Below the pieces are notes generated by a model. That model was not told where the DNA came from. It saw only the letters and a program-made list of their open reading frames with translations, and did not search any database. Positions 1-9,705 of a stretch of 64,000 nt of DNA are shown here, piece after piece. Source of the DNA: Mycocentrospora acerina (Eukaryota; Ascomycota; Dothideomycetes; Pleosporales). The stretch covers positions 1-64,000 of the forward strand of contig JAKUHH010000091.1 of assembly GCA_022701365.1 (NCBI GenBank), read 5' to 3'. The position numbers and the translations under genes are program-made. Positions within the stretch are counted from its first letter, which is position 1. Each line of letters opens with the position of its first letter.

Positions 1-75
1 TTGTTGCACGTTGTTTGCAGGCTATTGCTAGCCCCCTGTTGCACGTTGCAGAGGCTTATTGCTAGGTGTAATGGT
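1..75. repeat. GC-rich minisatellite, short left block
   Basis: About two units of a 33-35 bp repeat built around the core tgttgcacgttg, followed by caggctattgctag or cagaggcttattgctagg. The same unit returns at 388-617, on the far side of the duplicated 125-bp block. No coding potential is seen. Confidence 0.8.
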
Positions 76-136
76 CAGGCGCCCTGCCCTTGCTATTGAT
101 ACTACGCAATAACCCCACTTATACCAAAAGGTAAGC

Positions 137-261
137 ACAAGAATACTTAAGCAAGTATTCTATGTGTAGTATAATATATATAGTGCTAGATCTAGACTTT
201 GCCGACTAGATGCTATAAGCGAGGTAAGCCACGTTGACTGTGCACGTGCTTAGTCGTTACA
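137..261. repeat. 125-bp direct duplicate, copy 1
   Basis: By eye this block is identical, base for base, to 263-387. The two copies are separated only by one N at 262. Perfect identity in a region otherwise full of point mutations, with an N exactly between the copies, suggests an unmerged overlap between two contigs rather than a biological tandem duplication. Confidence 0.9.
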
Positions 262-262
262 N

Positions 263-387
263 ACAAGAATACTTAAGCAAGTATTCTATGTGTAGTATAA
301 TATATATAGTGCTAGATCTAGACTTTGCCGACTAGATGCTATAAGCGAGGTAAGCCACGTTGACTGTGCACGTGCTTAGTCGTTACA
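263..387. repeat. 125-bp direct duplicate, copy 2
   Basis: Second identical copy of 137-261. It begins acaagaatacttaag and ends tagtcgttaca. See copy 1 for the assembly interpretation. Confidence 0.9.
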
Positions 388-617
388 CTAGGCCCCTGTT
401 GCGCGTTGTCGTGGCCTGTTGGTGGCCCCCTGTTGCGCGTTGCAGAGGCCTATTGCTAGGCCCCTGTTGCACGTTGTTTGTAGGCTATTGCTAGCCCCCT
501 GTTGCGCGTTGCAGAGGCCTGTTGCTAGGCCCCTGTTGCACGTTGTTGCAGGCTATTGCTAGCCCCCTGTTGCACGTTGCAGAGGCCTATTGCTAGGCCC
601 TTGTTGCACGTTGATAG
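388..617. repeat. GC-rich minisatellite, about seven 33-35 bp units
   Basis: Roughly seven imperfect units alternate between two forms. One has cagaggcctattgctagg after the tgttgc(a/g)cgttg core. The other has a ttgcaggctattgctag tail. The array stops abruptly at about 617, where AT-rich sequence begins. An ORF can be read across part of it only from a TTG codon and is not credible as a gene. Confidence 0.8.
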
Positions 618-2197
618 CCTATAGCTATACCTATAGCTTATTGCTATATGCTCTCCTTTGCAATTTCTGCAAACAGGAAATTAGTGCTAGCATAGACTAC
701 CTATCATGCTGTAATCTTTGCAGCTTGCATAATCTTTTGTATAGTGCTCTAAGCTGTAAAATTTGCAGCTTATTTTTTTGTAGCTATCTTTTATATGCTC
801 TTGCTTATAACAGCTTAAGTAGAGCTTTGCTATACTAGGTATTTTATAAGCTACTAATTTAACTTTTTCTCCTGCAATAGCTAATAATTTTCTAGCTAGT
901 AGTGCATTGCACTCTTATTAATTTTTAACTGCAAAAACAATAGAGCTATATCTCTTATTAAAGGCAAAGCTGCTTAGTTTTCTTAGTTTTGCTATAAGTG
1001 TTAGCTACCTAGGGTTGTCTTGTATAATAATAATATTAAATGTTTCTATTTCTGTTTTTAGAAGAGCTAGGTTTAGTAAAAACTTATTATATGCATAGAT
1101 ATAGTATGCTACTACTTAAATCTAGCTCTCTAATTTCTAAATCCTTTAGTATTAAAATAAGAGGCTAAGAGTCTAGCTATCTTAATTTTATAGCAAAAAA
1201 TTAGCGTTATATATGTCTGTTGTTATAATATTAATATTGTTATTAGTAGTATAGATAATTTTAGCTACTACAAGAGTGTTATTTATAATAGCAGCTAGAG
1301 CAGCATTTATAGCATCTCTCTGCTTTAGTATATTTAAGTTGCATTAAAAGTCTTGGTTTATAAGCAAGGTTAATTCTTTTTGCTTTTGCTGCTCTAGAGC
1401 AGCTTATAAGTGCTATTTTTTTTGTTTTTTAAGTATTTTTATTATTATTGTTGCTGTTAGTAGCAAAAGCAAAGTCTGCTAGGCCTGCTACTTAAGCCTA
1501 TAATTTTATGTTATTTTTATTGTTATTTACTGCGTTTTCTGTAGTTATTTAGTATTAGTTTGTATTGTTTTTATGTTGTTATTGCAATTAAATTTAAATA
1601 GCTTTTACATCTCTTACTAGCTCTTAAGTAGCAGCGTAGTTGCAGATAAGTCTACCTTCTACTACTGCTTCTGCTTAAGCTAGCAGCTCTTTAGTAGCTA
1701 CTCTAGTATTATTGTCTACACTAAGAAGTAGTGCATCTTAAAAAGCTTTAATACTTTATTTAATTAAGTATTCTTACCTCTCTTTCTATTTAGCAGTGCT
1801 TATCTAGATTAATAGCCTTTTTTAAACTGTCTTTTTTAGTAAGTGTTGCTCTGTTGCTTATTTTATTAAAGCTCTAAGCTCTTGTTCTACATTAATTTTA
1901 GAAGCTAGTTTATCTTTACTCTCTACTATGTCCTCCTTATCTAAGTAGAGTATAGCATAAAGGTTAGTTGCTCTAGTATTAGGCCTGTTGCTAGGGCTAG
2001 GGCTAGGACTAGCCCTAGCACTATTTCTAGGAAATTAGAAATTAGGTAGTTAGGGTCTGTTTCTAGTATTAGCAAGAGGGCTATTTCTAGCCTTTTAATG
2101 TTCTAGTGTAGTTATAGTCTAAGCGTTAAATATTAAAAAATTAATGTTGCACAATTGCAGGATTGCAACCTAGCTGCAAACCACCACCCTAGGCCCT
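618..2197. mobile_element. AT-rich, RIP-like degraded transposon relic
   Basis: A long AT-rich stretch dominated by TA, CTAG, AGCT and TTA words, with very few CG steps. No intact ORF exists on either strand. A stop-riddled but otherwise protein-like frame is readable on the minus strand at 1441-2000 (separate entry). The composition and the kind of stops fit repeat-induced point mutation of a transposable element. The family cannot be assigned with certainty. Confidence 0.65.
1441..2000 (-). pseudogene. RIP-inactivated transposon ORF (gag-like?)
   Basis: Reading the minus strand downward from about 2000 gives one continuous frame with a lysine/glutamate-rich, helical, protein-like composition. 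It is interrupted by roughly sixteen TAA or TAG codons. Most sit where CAA or CAG glutamine would fit, for example after ALIK, KKTV and STAK. That is the footprint of C-to-T RIP at CpA. The composition recalls the gag-like or nucleic-acid-binding ORF of fungal retroelements, but I see no zinc knuckle or polymerase motif, so that identity is a guess. Confidence 0.55.
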
Positions 2198-2315
2198 AGG
2201 GCTCTAGAAATTAGAAGTAAGACTGTCTAATGTGTGTTAAGATGGTATCTAATAAAATATTGATGCCGCAGGCGTCAGAACAGACGCGCTGAAAAAGGCA
2301 AAGTTGGTGTTTTTT
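2198..2315. repeat. 117-bp dispersed repeat, copy 1 (more decayed)
   Basis: Begins gggctctagaaattag and ends in aaagttggtgttttt. It is clearly related to 2722-2837. Many differences are A here for G in the other copy, as expected if this copy took more RIP on the opposite strand. It keeps the hairpin gcgtc-N6-gacgc near 2270-2287. Confidence 0.75.
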
Positions 2316-2721
2316 GTTTGAGCAGGGCTCTATTTTGTGACAAAAAATCAGAAGCATAAGAGACAAGAGAATTATACTACAGAAACTTATTAATTAACCT
2401 TGAAAAGTAAGAAGAAAGCTTCAAGACTGCTTAAGTAAGCTAATAAGTACAGAAAGTATGTAGTAGATTAGTTTAAGCAGTAGTTAGACTTATTAGGCTA
2501 ATTCTGCATCTCTATAGAACAATTTGTAAAAGTGTATAATATTTAAAGCAATAAATAAATTTTAGTTAAGAAAGTCTCGCAACTGTTACTAATATGATCT
2601 ATAATATAAAATAATGATTGGTTTTTTAAATGCACAACTTAGTAGCCTTATTTCTATATTAGAAACTTTTGGTCTTTTAGGGCGTTAAGTGAATTAGGGC
2701 GTCAAGTGCACGGACACGGTA

Positions 2722-2837
2722 GGGCTTTAGAAATTAGAGGAGAGATCGTCTGATATGTGTTGAGATGATATGTGATGAAATATTGATGCCACAGGCGTCA
2801 GAGCAGACGCGCTGAAAAAGGCAAAGTTGGTGTTTTT
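2722..2837. repeat. 117-bp dispersed repeat, copy 2
   Basis: Direct repeat of 2198-2315 in the same orientation, about 400 bp downstream. The gcgtc-agagca-gacgc hairpin and the tail gctgaaaaaggcaaagttgg are fully conserved. The pair could be the two ends of a small non-autonomous element with terminal direct repeats, although the ends are not TG...CA. Confidence 0.75.
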
Positions 2838-3464
2838 CCCTTATCCTCAGTTATTTGTGTGCAAAAAAAGAAAAATTGCACATTTGCGCAAGCATGCCAA
2901 GGAGAGAGTCTCTATTCTACTGCATACTAGATAATTTGCTAGTGAAACACCTTCCTCAATCAACGACCCTGCACGTAAAGGGAAAAACCAACGTTCAGAA
3001 GGCTAGTCATGTGGGCCAAGCTCTGTGGTTCGAATCTTACTTTCGCGTACTACCCCGCACTGTAGCCCGAAGTCTAACAATCGCAACCACATAATACTCC
3101 AAAGTCAATAGACATGAGAAAAATTCCTATTAAAAAGAACTGCAATATTCCTATTGTAGAATCTCATCATTAGAGCACCCGTGTGAGGTCCTGCAGCCTT
3201 ATTTTAAGTAGATTGTGATAGTTTGGAGGCTGACCGCAAGTGCACGGACTTAATAGATTCTCACTACTTTGTCTAAGTATTCAAACTTACTCTACTAATT
3301 GAGATTTTTTGATTAATTTGCAAGCAATCAGATGTGAAAATCTTTGTGCAATTACAAAAAATTGCACAAAAGAGAGTGCAATTGATTATGTTTCTTTGAT
3401 ATGGAGATAAGAATTTCAGCGCTTACAAAATCCTTCAATACTGTCTCGCTGCGTTCATGCTAGG
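2838..3464. other. Intergenic, upstream of alcohol dehydrogenase
   Basis: The AT-rich decay fades here. An 79-codon open frame at 2855-3094 has no recognisable features and starts on a non-ATG codon. The word caagtgcacggac occurs at 3236-3248 and again near 2704, so some repeat-derived sequence persists. Nothing else is supported. Confidence 0.5.
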
Positions 3465-3470
3465 TATAAA
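3465..3470 (+). promoter_or_regulatory. TATA box of the alcohol dehydrogenase gene
   Basis: TATAAA lies 130 bp upstream of the proposed ATG at 3600, on the correct strand. This is a plausible spacing for a fungal core promoter with a moderate 5' UTR. Confidence 0.5.
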
Positions 3471-3599
3471 GGTTTGACTTATGTTTTAGTTTTCGTTTGT
3501 TGTTCGCAGTTCCTTCCTATCTTCAACACAAACTTGAAATAAATACGACAGCTTACAATATTTCAATACTCTCTTTAGAAATTTGATCTCAGTTATCTA

Positions 3600-5161
3600 A
3601 TGGCTCCCTCAATCCCAAAGACATGTCGCGCGGTTGTGCTCGAGAGCCCTGGTGCGCCCTGGACCATCAAAGAGGTTCCTGTCAAAGAGCCACAGCAGGG
3701 CGAGGTATGTACAGCCTAGTATTTATTTTAGGCCCATTTTTCAAAATCATTCATCTTCGACTGCCCAGATTGGGCGATTGCTATTGGACGAGCAAAATGC
3801 CAAAGCATATGGAGCTCGCGTGCTCTTATCATGGCCACTCTTGAAAATCTGCTGACAAACGAAGGTGCTGATCAAGGTACTCGCCTGTGGTGTGTGTCAT
3901 TCAGATACGTTCTTGCAGCAGGGTGCCTTTGGGCCACTGTAAGTTCACACATTTGACCATTATGGATATGAGAGCTCACCTAACTTAGAGCGTCTTTCCC
4001 TCGCATTCCCGGCCACGAAATGATAGGAGATATTGTCGCGGTTGGCCCTTCCGAAAAGAAGTGGCAGGTCGGCGACCGGGTTGGTGGGGCGTGGCATGGG
4101 GGTCACGATGGAACATGCAAAGCGTGTAACCGCGGTCTTTTCCAGATGTGCGACAATGCGGTTTCGAACGGTATAAGCAGAGATGGAGGATGTAAGTACC
4201 CGCTCATTTCAAGATACCAACCTAGTATTCTTGAACAGCACTGTTTCATGTTTTGATGCAGACACTGTAATGAGTAAGAGTCAGCGAACAAAGACCTAGA
4301 GTTGACTGTGACCATTAGATGCAGAATACTGCACTCTCCGTACTGAGGCGGCTGTTCGAGTTCCGACTGATGTTGACCCTGCTGAGTATGCACCCATACT
4401 TTGCGCCGGAGTTACTACATATAACTCTTTGAGAAACATGAATATTGTTGCAGGCGACATTGTGGCAGTCCAGGGCCTTGGAGGATTGGGCCACTTGGCT
4501 ATTCAGTATGCACGCAAAATGGGATTCCGCACTGTAGCTTTGTCGACCAGTGACTCCAAAAGGGACTTTGCGAAGAAGCTCGGAGCGAATGATTTTATCA
4601 ACACCAGCAAGGAGGATGCCGCAGAGGCATTGCAGAAGTTGGGTGGTGCGAGCTGTATCATTGTAACTGCACCAAATCCACAGATCATGGGGCCGCTGGC
4701 CGGCGGATTGGGACCACTCGGGAAGCTTTTGATTCTTGCTGGTAAGTCTCTAGAATCTGATTTCTCTCAGTGGGTTTTGGCGGAGTTAAGTGGTGCCTTA
4801 CCGAAACTCAAACAAGGAAATTTCGAACAGCTACCTGGACCATGGAATAAGAGATCACAACATCGAATAGTCTGCTAATCTATCAAAAGCTGTCGGTGAC
4901 ATTCCCGTGAATACAGTCACGTTGATGGCAAAGGCAAGTTCAAAACGATGATTAGAAGAAATTTACTGATATTTGTAGGGAGCCTCTGTTCATGGATGGC
5001 CCGCAGGCCATGCTCTTGACTCGGAAGAAGCCATTTCGTTTGCCCAGCACCAAGGTGTAGAGTGCATGGTAGAGAAATTTCCATTTGAAAAAGTTGAGGA
5101 AGCGGTCCAGCATATGGAGTCTGGTAAAGTTCGGTTCAGGTCTGTTTTGGTGATGGAGTAG
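3600..5161 (+). CDS. Zinc-dependent alcohol dehydrogenase (MDR family)
   Basis: Six exons by splice-site reading: 3600-3704, 3865-3938, 3989-4191, 4319-4741, 4890-4933 and 4979-5161, giving about 343 residues, the usual length. It should be a cytosolic NAD(P)-dependent oxidoreductase of primary alcohols and aldehydes. Visible motifs are the catalytic zinc Cys-His region (ACGVCHSD), the GHE motif, a structural-zinc lobe, and the Rossmann GLGGLG motif in exon 4. The first structural-zinc cysteine is an aspartate (HDGTCKAC), a variant I recall in fungal relatives. The fifth intron (4934-4978) has a GC donor in the strong context AG|GCAAGT. The ATG at 3600 gives an N-terminus that aligns well with family members. 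Substrate cannot be told from sequence. Confidence 0.9.
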
Positions 5162-5299
5162 AAAATTGGCGAGTAATGATAAGTCTGAAAAAGTAGTCAC
5201 GTAGAGGATTTTGAACTACTAGTTATCTAGCTGGATATAAGTTATTTCTAGCTGTGACAATATTTAATTATTCAAGTAGTTTTTAACGCGACAACCATT

Positions 5300-5418
5300 G
5301 TCAAGACATAGCTCTATCCCACTGTGCCACGCATGCCAAAAAGATACTATGATCTATCATCTGATAGATCCTGGAATAGAACAGTGCATATCCGCAGGTG
5401 AAACCACTTCCTGACAAC
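5300..5418 (-). mobile_element. SINE-like 119-bp repeat, copy A
   Basis: About 89% identical to 6024-6142 (roughly 13 differences, mostly transitions). Read on the minus strand it contains a pol III A-box-like TGGCACAGTGG inside a tRNA 5'-half-like stretch. It also has a GGTTTCACC sequence resembling a B box. A perfect hairpin gatctatca-tc-tgatagatc lies in the middle. A tRNA-derived SINE fragment is the best reading, but a hairpin-bearing MITE is possible. Confidence 0.5.
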
Positions 5419-6023
5419 CATCTTCTCGCCAAAATATCCACAGAGATGCTATTAACATAACAAAAAGCAGGGAAATGGTTGAAGCGATCTTTGGCTATTT
5501 TGTTTATGTGTGAGGAGTCTATCTTAGTACTGTATGTTTTGCTACGCCATATCAGTATAGGCAAACAAAAAAGCGACTACCGTGGAACCCCACCCCTAGG
5601 TACATCATTGGCATAGTAAGCTAATAAGCTCGCCTTCATGATGACCTTCTAAATACTAGTATCATCAACAAAGTGTTCAACAACGCCAATAAAGGGTATT
5701 ATTAGCAGGCTGCGCTGGTGATTGCTTGGCTCCCCAACGGCTCTTCCATCTGCGTGTCCAGGAGTTTGCCACTAATCACTTGCGAAAGTAACGCAAAGCA
5801 TCTTCGGTTCGGTGCTGCAGTGCCAAAAGAGAGGGCAAAGAAGTAGGTCGGCTGGCCCTAGGTAGCAATGCCTCTCACAGTAGTCAAGACTGGGCTAATG
5901 AGGGAATGCTGCCGGGGTACCGGCACAAAACTAGGCGCCTCAGCATGTCCTACTCTTGAAACACCCTGCATAAATCTCTGAAAGGTTATCGAGTCCATCA
6001 TAGCCATCTAAACAGGGACTTTT

Positions 6024-6142
6024 GTCAGGACACAGCTCTATTCCACTATGCCATGCAAGCCAAAAAGGTACTATGATCTATCATCTGATAGATCCTAGAA
6101 TAGAACAGTACATATCCTCAGGTTGAACCACTTCCTGACAGC
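6024..6142 (-). mobile_element. SINE-like 119-bp repeat, copy B
   Basis: Second copy of the 5300-5418 element, same orientation. Minus-strand A-box TGGCATAGTGG and B-box GGTTCAACC are present. The ends gtcagga and tcctgac form a 7-bp inverted repeat. Copy B is followed at once by the degenerate copy C. Confidence 0.5.
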
Positions 6143-6157
6143 TTTATTGATTTTCGG

Positions 6158-6230
6158 GACACAGATCTTCCCCACTGCGCCAGGCAACCGAAAAAATAGC
6201 AGTAGTCGACAGATAGCTCCTGAGTAGAAT
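6158..6230 (-). mobile_element. SINE-like repeat, degenerate copy C
   Basis: On the minus strand this carries TGGCGCAGTGG, a perfect match to the A-box consensus TRGYNNARNNG. The CCCGAAAATC that follows reads like a tRNA anticodon region. Downstream on the same strand, the GGTTCAACC of copy B could serve as the B box of the same unit, about 50 nt away. That would make copies C and B a head-to-tail dimer. Confidence 0.35.
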
Positions 6231-7904
6231 TGCTTTTGTTGCAGCCGTACAATCATGCAGCCAAATACCGCACCTTGTAATGCCCTGCTCCTCTGCTCCC
6301 ATTTTTCCGAGGTCCCATTCCCACCAGGCGTGCCTCTCAGCATCGTTTGAGTAAAGGCGTTCATGCCCGCATACCTGGCATTTGTGATCTGAAAACACCA
6401 TAATTCTCTTCTAAATAATTTTTTATGCCAGAAATTTTGCAATTCTTATTTCGCCAAAGGACTTCTTCAAAGGGCTTCTCCAAAGGTGGAGCTCAAACGG
6501 TTCATCGCGTCAAGACTAGACTTATACGGGCCAGAAAGCCAGATTTGAGGCGATTTTATCTAACAATAGAAGCACAGCGCCCTATCAGACAAATAATAGC
6601 CAGATCACTGATCCAATTATAGAATGGATGCTTGTCCTAGGCGAGTCCGGCAAAATATTGAAGTGGCAGAGCATACTAGCAGATCTTAGTGAAACCGGAT
6701 GAGCAGAAACAGCTATTTCTTCTCAACGCCATTTAGCCTAAATGTTCAATTGAATAGTCAAAACTCTCGCTGCCGATGTGCCAATAAAATTTACATTGCT
6801 GCACTCATATCCAGTGCATATTGTTGAGCTTGCCTATTCATACCAACTCCATGCACTCAACGCTTGGATTCACACAACACCCCGAAACACCAAGCTATCT
6901 AATGTAGGAACGAGGCTTTGGAGTCTCACAGAATAAACATTGTCATGAGATTCCGCAGTGGAGTACTCAACTTGCGTGTGCACGTGATGCACGCGAACAC
7001 AATAAGCAGCACTTTTTTCAAAATTGCAGTATGACAATATTAGGTGCAGTTGACAATGCACTTGGCAAGCGTAATACTTAGAGATGCAAAACCGTCAGTC
7101 TGAGAAAAAAAAACAAGAAACTATTGATACTTACTTGGTATTGACTCAAAATTGGGTACTTCGATTTTTTTTCCAAATGTAGTTGCTTGACCAATTGTAC
7201 AATCGTCCCTACTGCAATCTTACATAAAGCAATGCATCAACATTTATGTATGTAGCAATTGTTGCCAGATAAGTTTCTCCACATTCTTAATATGTACTTC
7301 CACTAATTGAAGATAAATTTGTTTGCCACTTGAAACTTGTTCCTACTGAATTATGTGAATCCCGAATAGAATTTAAATCAAGGTGGATAATAAGTGAAGA
7401 TATTTAATACAGCCAACGCTTCCTCAAAAAAATCAAAGAGAAGCCGACTATCTATTACATATAGCTAAGAATCAGTTCGTATAACCAAAATTCAATATAG
7501 ATATTATGAGGTTAGCAAAAGGTCGATTTTAATTATTGTTTCGTCGAATCTTACCCCTTATTACTTCCTTGTTAAAGCCAAGCACAACCGCACAAGTTCA
7601 GTATTACCAAAAGAGGTTACGTGATCCTGAATAGAACGTCTTAGGATTATATAGTATAAATTGTTACATTTCTCCCTTCCTCTTATCTATTGGGATACTT
7701 CTTTGCAAATTAATTGTAGAAAAACAGAGACCTAAATTGAGGTGTGGTGAAAACTTTTGTTCAATTTATTCTCTATTCTACTTATTTAGATCTTACTCTA
7801 TTTCTGCTGGCTTTGGCTTGGTTTCATAGTTTCAATATTACAATTTAACAAAATCATAACTCGGTTGCACTACTCTTCCCTAAGACCTTAAGGCTGTGGG
7901 GATT

Positions 7905-8008
7905 TTTAGAGAGACTGTTAGAAAAGTTTCAAGATGGAGCTTTTCGATTTTTTGCATCCTGCAGATATCAGAGCAGACGTGCTGACAAAGGTTATGTGGG
8001 TAATTTTA
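7905..8008. repeat. Degenerate third copy of the 117-bp repeat
   Basis: The core gcagatatcagagcagacgtgctgacaaagg (7961-7990) matches the core of 2722-2837, and the flanking sequence can be aligned loosely. The hairpin arm is decayed here. This shows the element is dispersed rather than a local duplication. Confidence 0.5.
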
Positions 8009-8113
8009 GAACTTGAACTTTGAGCACTAGAAGATCAATATTTGTAAAACCACTTCTTTCGTGTATAATGCATTATTTCTTCTGAAAATCTGCATGTAAG
8101 ATAGACAAATTCA

Positions 8114-8116
<3 letters not shown>

Positions 8117-8146
<30 letters not shown>
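8117..8146. repeat. (CT)15 microsatellite
   Basis: Thirty bases of uninterrupted CT dinucleotide just beyond the 3' end of the minus-strand gene that stops at 8158. It may lie in that gene's 3' UTR. Confidence 0.95.
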
Positions 8147-8149
<3 letters not shown>

Positions 8150-8157
8150 CCTTTTTT

Positions 8158-9705
8158 CTAGAGCTTAGTGTCTCTCTTTTCTTGGGCATAATTACTCTGA
8201 CCAGTCATAGCCAGTGCGTTTGAACTCACATCCCATCCCGCTATCAGGTCCTCAACTACGGATATCTCATCTTGGCCCCAGACAAGTCCACCAACAAGCT
8301 CACCGTCTCGTAAGATACGATAAGATGGCACCCCGCAAAGTCCTAAATCCTTTGCCTCCGCTGTCAGCTCCCTAAGCTTCAACTTTGCAGCTGGCATATT
8401 TGCTGTTGCGAGAAGCTCGGCGCCGTTAAATCCTCCTTCGTTCAGGACGGTCTCAAGCACAGATTCATCAGATACTTTCGCATCTCTTTCCCAGCACGCT
8501 GAGACTGTTCACCGTCAGTAATGTAGCTGAGTCGTTTCAATGATAGTCACCTACAGAGAAGCGGAATTGTCCTCGGCTCTACAATACTCACTCTTAACAC
8601 AGTCGGCGTTCGGATTGGGAATTGAGTTGCCCAGTGAAAGTCAATGGTTTTGTCTATCCCTCCGTCCTGAGTGTTGACAGCATTCCAGTACGCCGTCCAA
8701 TCCGCATGATCTTGCTTTGTCCATTGCGCCTTAGTCTTTGAAACAGCCAACAATGGCATATTAGGCGCTCCAATCTCCTTAAAAAGAATCCCAAGTAAGA
8801 ATGGTTTGAGTTCAATGTTTATAGATGGGAATGTACGTTGTAATCGTGCAAGTTGCGTGTATCCCAGGAAAGCCCATGGCGAACTGAAGTCGAACCAAAA
8901 CTGAACTTTCGTGCTACCTTCTGATTTGTTGGTTGGCATGCAACGTGGCATCAAGCTTCTGAGACTTGCTATGTTCTCCCAGCCCCTGCTGTAGTTCGCC
9001 AACGAAAGTAACGTTGCTTCAACGAAATGCATACGATCTTGGCCCCAGAAGAATCGGCCTTTCTTGTTCTTACCTTCAACATCACACCACTGAGCATCTG
9101 GAATCCAGAATCCAGGCACACCGAACGCGCCCCTCTTGATAGCATCGGCAGTTGATGTTTCCAACTCTTTCTTCGCACTCACGTCCGAGAAACACCAATC
9201 GCCCAACTTCCCACCGCTCGCAATACCACTCTCTGTTACAATTTGCAAAAGAACATTGTTATCGCTAACATCTCGACCCTCAACCCAGTATGCGCTGTAT
9301 AATTTTGCACTCAATGCTCTTCTTTCTTCACCGTCGGGAACGCAGTATAGCAGGCGTAAGGCATTCACGGTTTTCCTAGGGTGTTGGGGTGGTGGGTTAT
9401 CCTCAATTCGATATCTCTTGAATGTCCGAACCATGGATTGTTTTCCAACAGCTTTCTTGGTAGGATTAAAAACATCAGATGCTGAGCCTCCAGCGCCTTG
9501 AGGAGCTGCAGTTGCACGGTAGATTGCGCCTAATAGAACAGGACGTCTGATCAGTGTCGCATTTGTTCGTTCTGCAAGTTTTTGGACCCTTGTGAAGGCT
9601 ATGTACGCAAAAGGACATGATATCTATGTCCTGTGGTTAGGAATACGACGCTGGTGAATGGTGCTAACATACATCATAGTAAAACTCTAGCACTGGAGAA
9701 GTCAT
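8158..9705 (-). CDS. Tandem DSBA/HCCA-isomerase-like thioredoxin-fold protein
   Basis: Three exons on the minus strand: 9705-9673, 9623-8555 and 8504-8158, about 482 residues. Two consecutive thioredoxin-fold domains of the 2-hydroxychromene-2-carboxylate isomerase/GST-kappa type are visible. The first starts LEFYYDISCPFAY near residue 6. The second starts with FWFDFSSPWAF near residue 255. Each has its own cis-proline loop (GVPGFW near 179 and GVPSYR near the C-terminus) and a WGQD motif. The usual CxxC is replaced by S-C-P and S-S-P, as in the glutathione-dependent isomerases, where a serine is catalytic. A role in glutathione-dependent isomerisation or transfer on aromatic compounds is inferred. 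The ATG at 9705 gives a family-typical start. Confidence 0.85.

Larger units (their letters stand above)
5162..7904. other. Long intergenic region with repeats
   Basis: No credible gene is seen on either strand. It contains the SINE-like 119-bp repeats (5300-5418 and 6024-6142) and a weaker relative at about 6158-6230. The remainder is AT-rich. Open frames at 6095-6442 and 6144-6401 lie across the repeat and read in tRNA-like sequence, so they are not believed. Confidence 0.6.

Noticed and set aside
2990..3070. Possible tRNA with ggttcgaatc T-arm-like sequence
   Set aside because: No A box at the right distance and no acceptor stem can be formed.
4192..4318. Extra micro-exon acactgtaatga within ADH intron 3
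   Set aside because: It keeps the frame but inserts four residues between GGY and AEY. Skipping it gives the conserved GGYAEYC directly.
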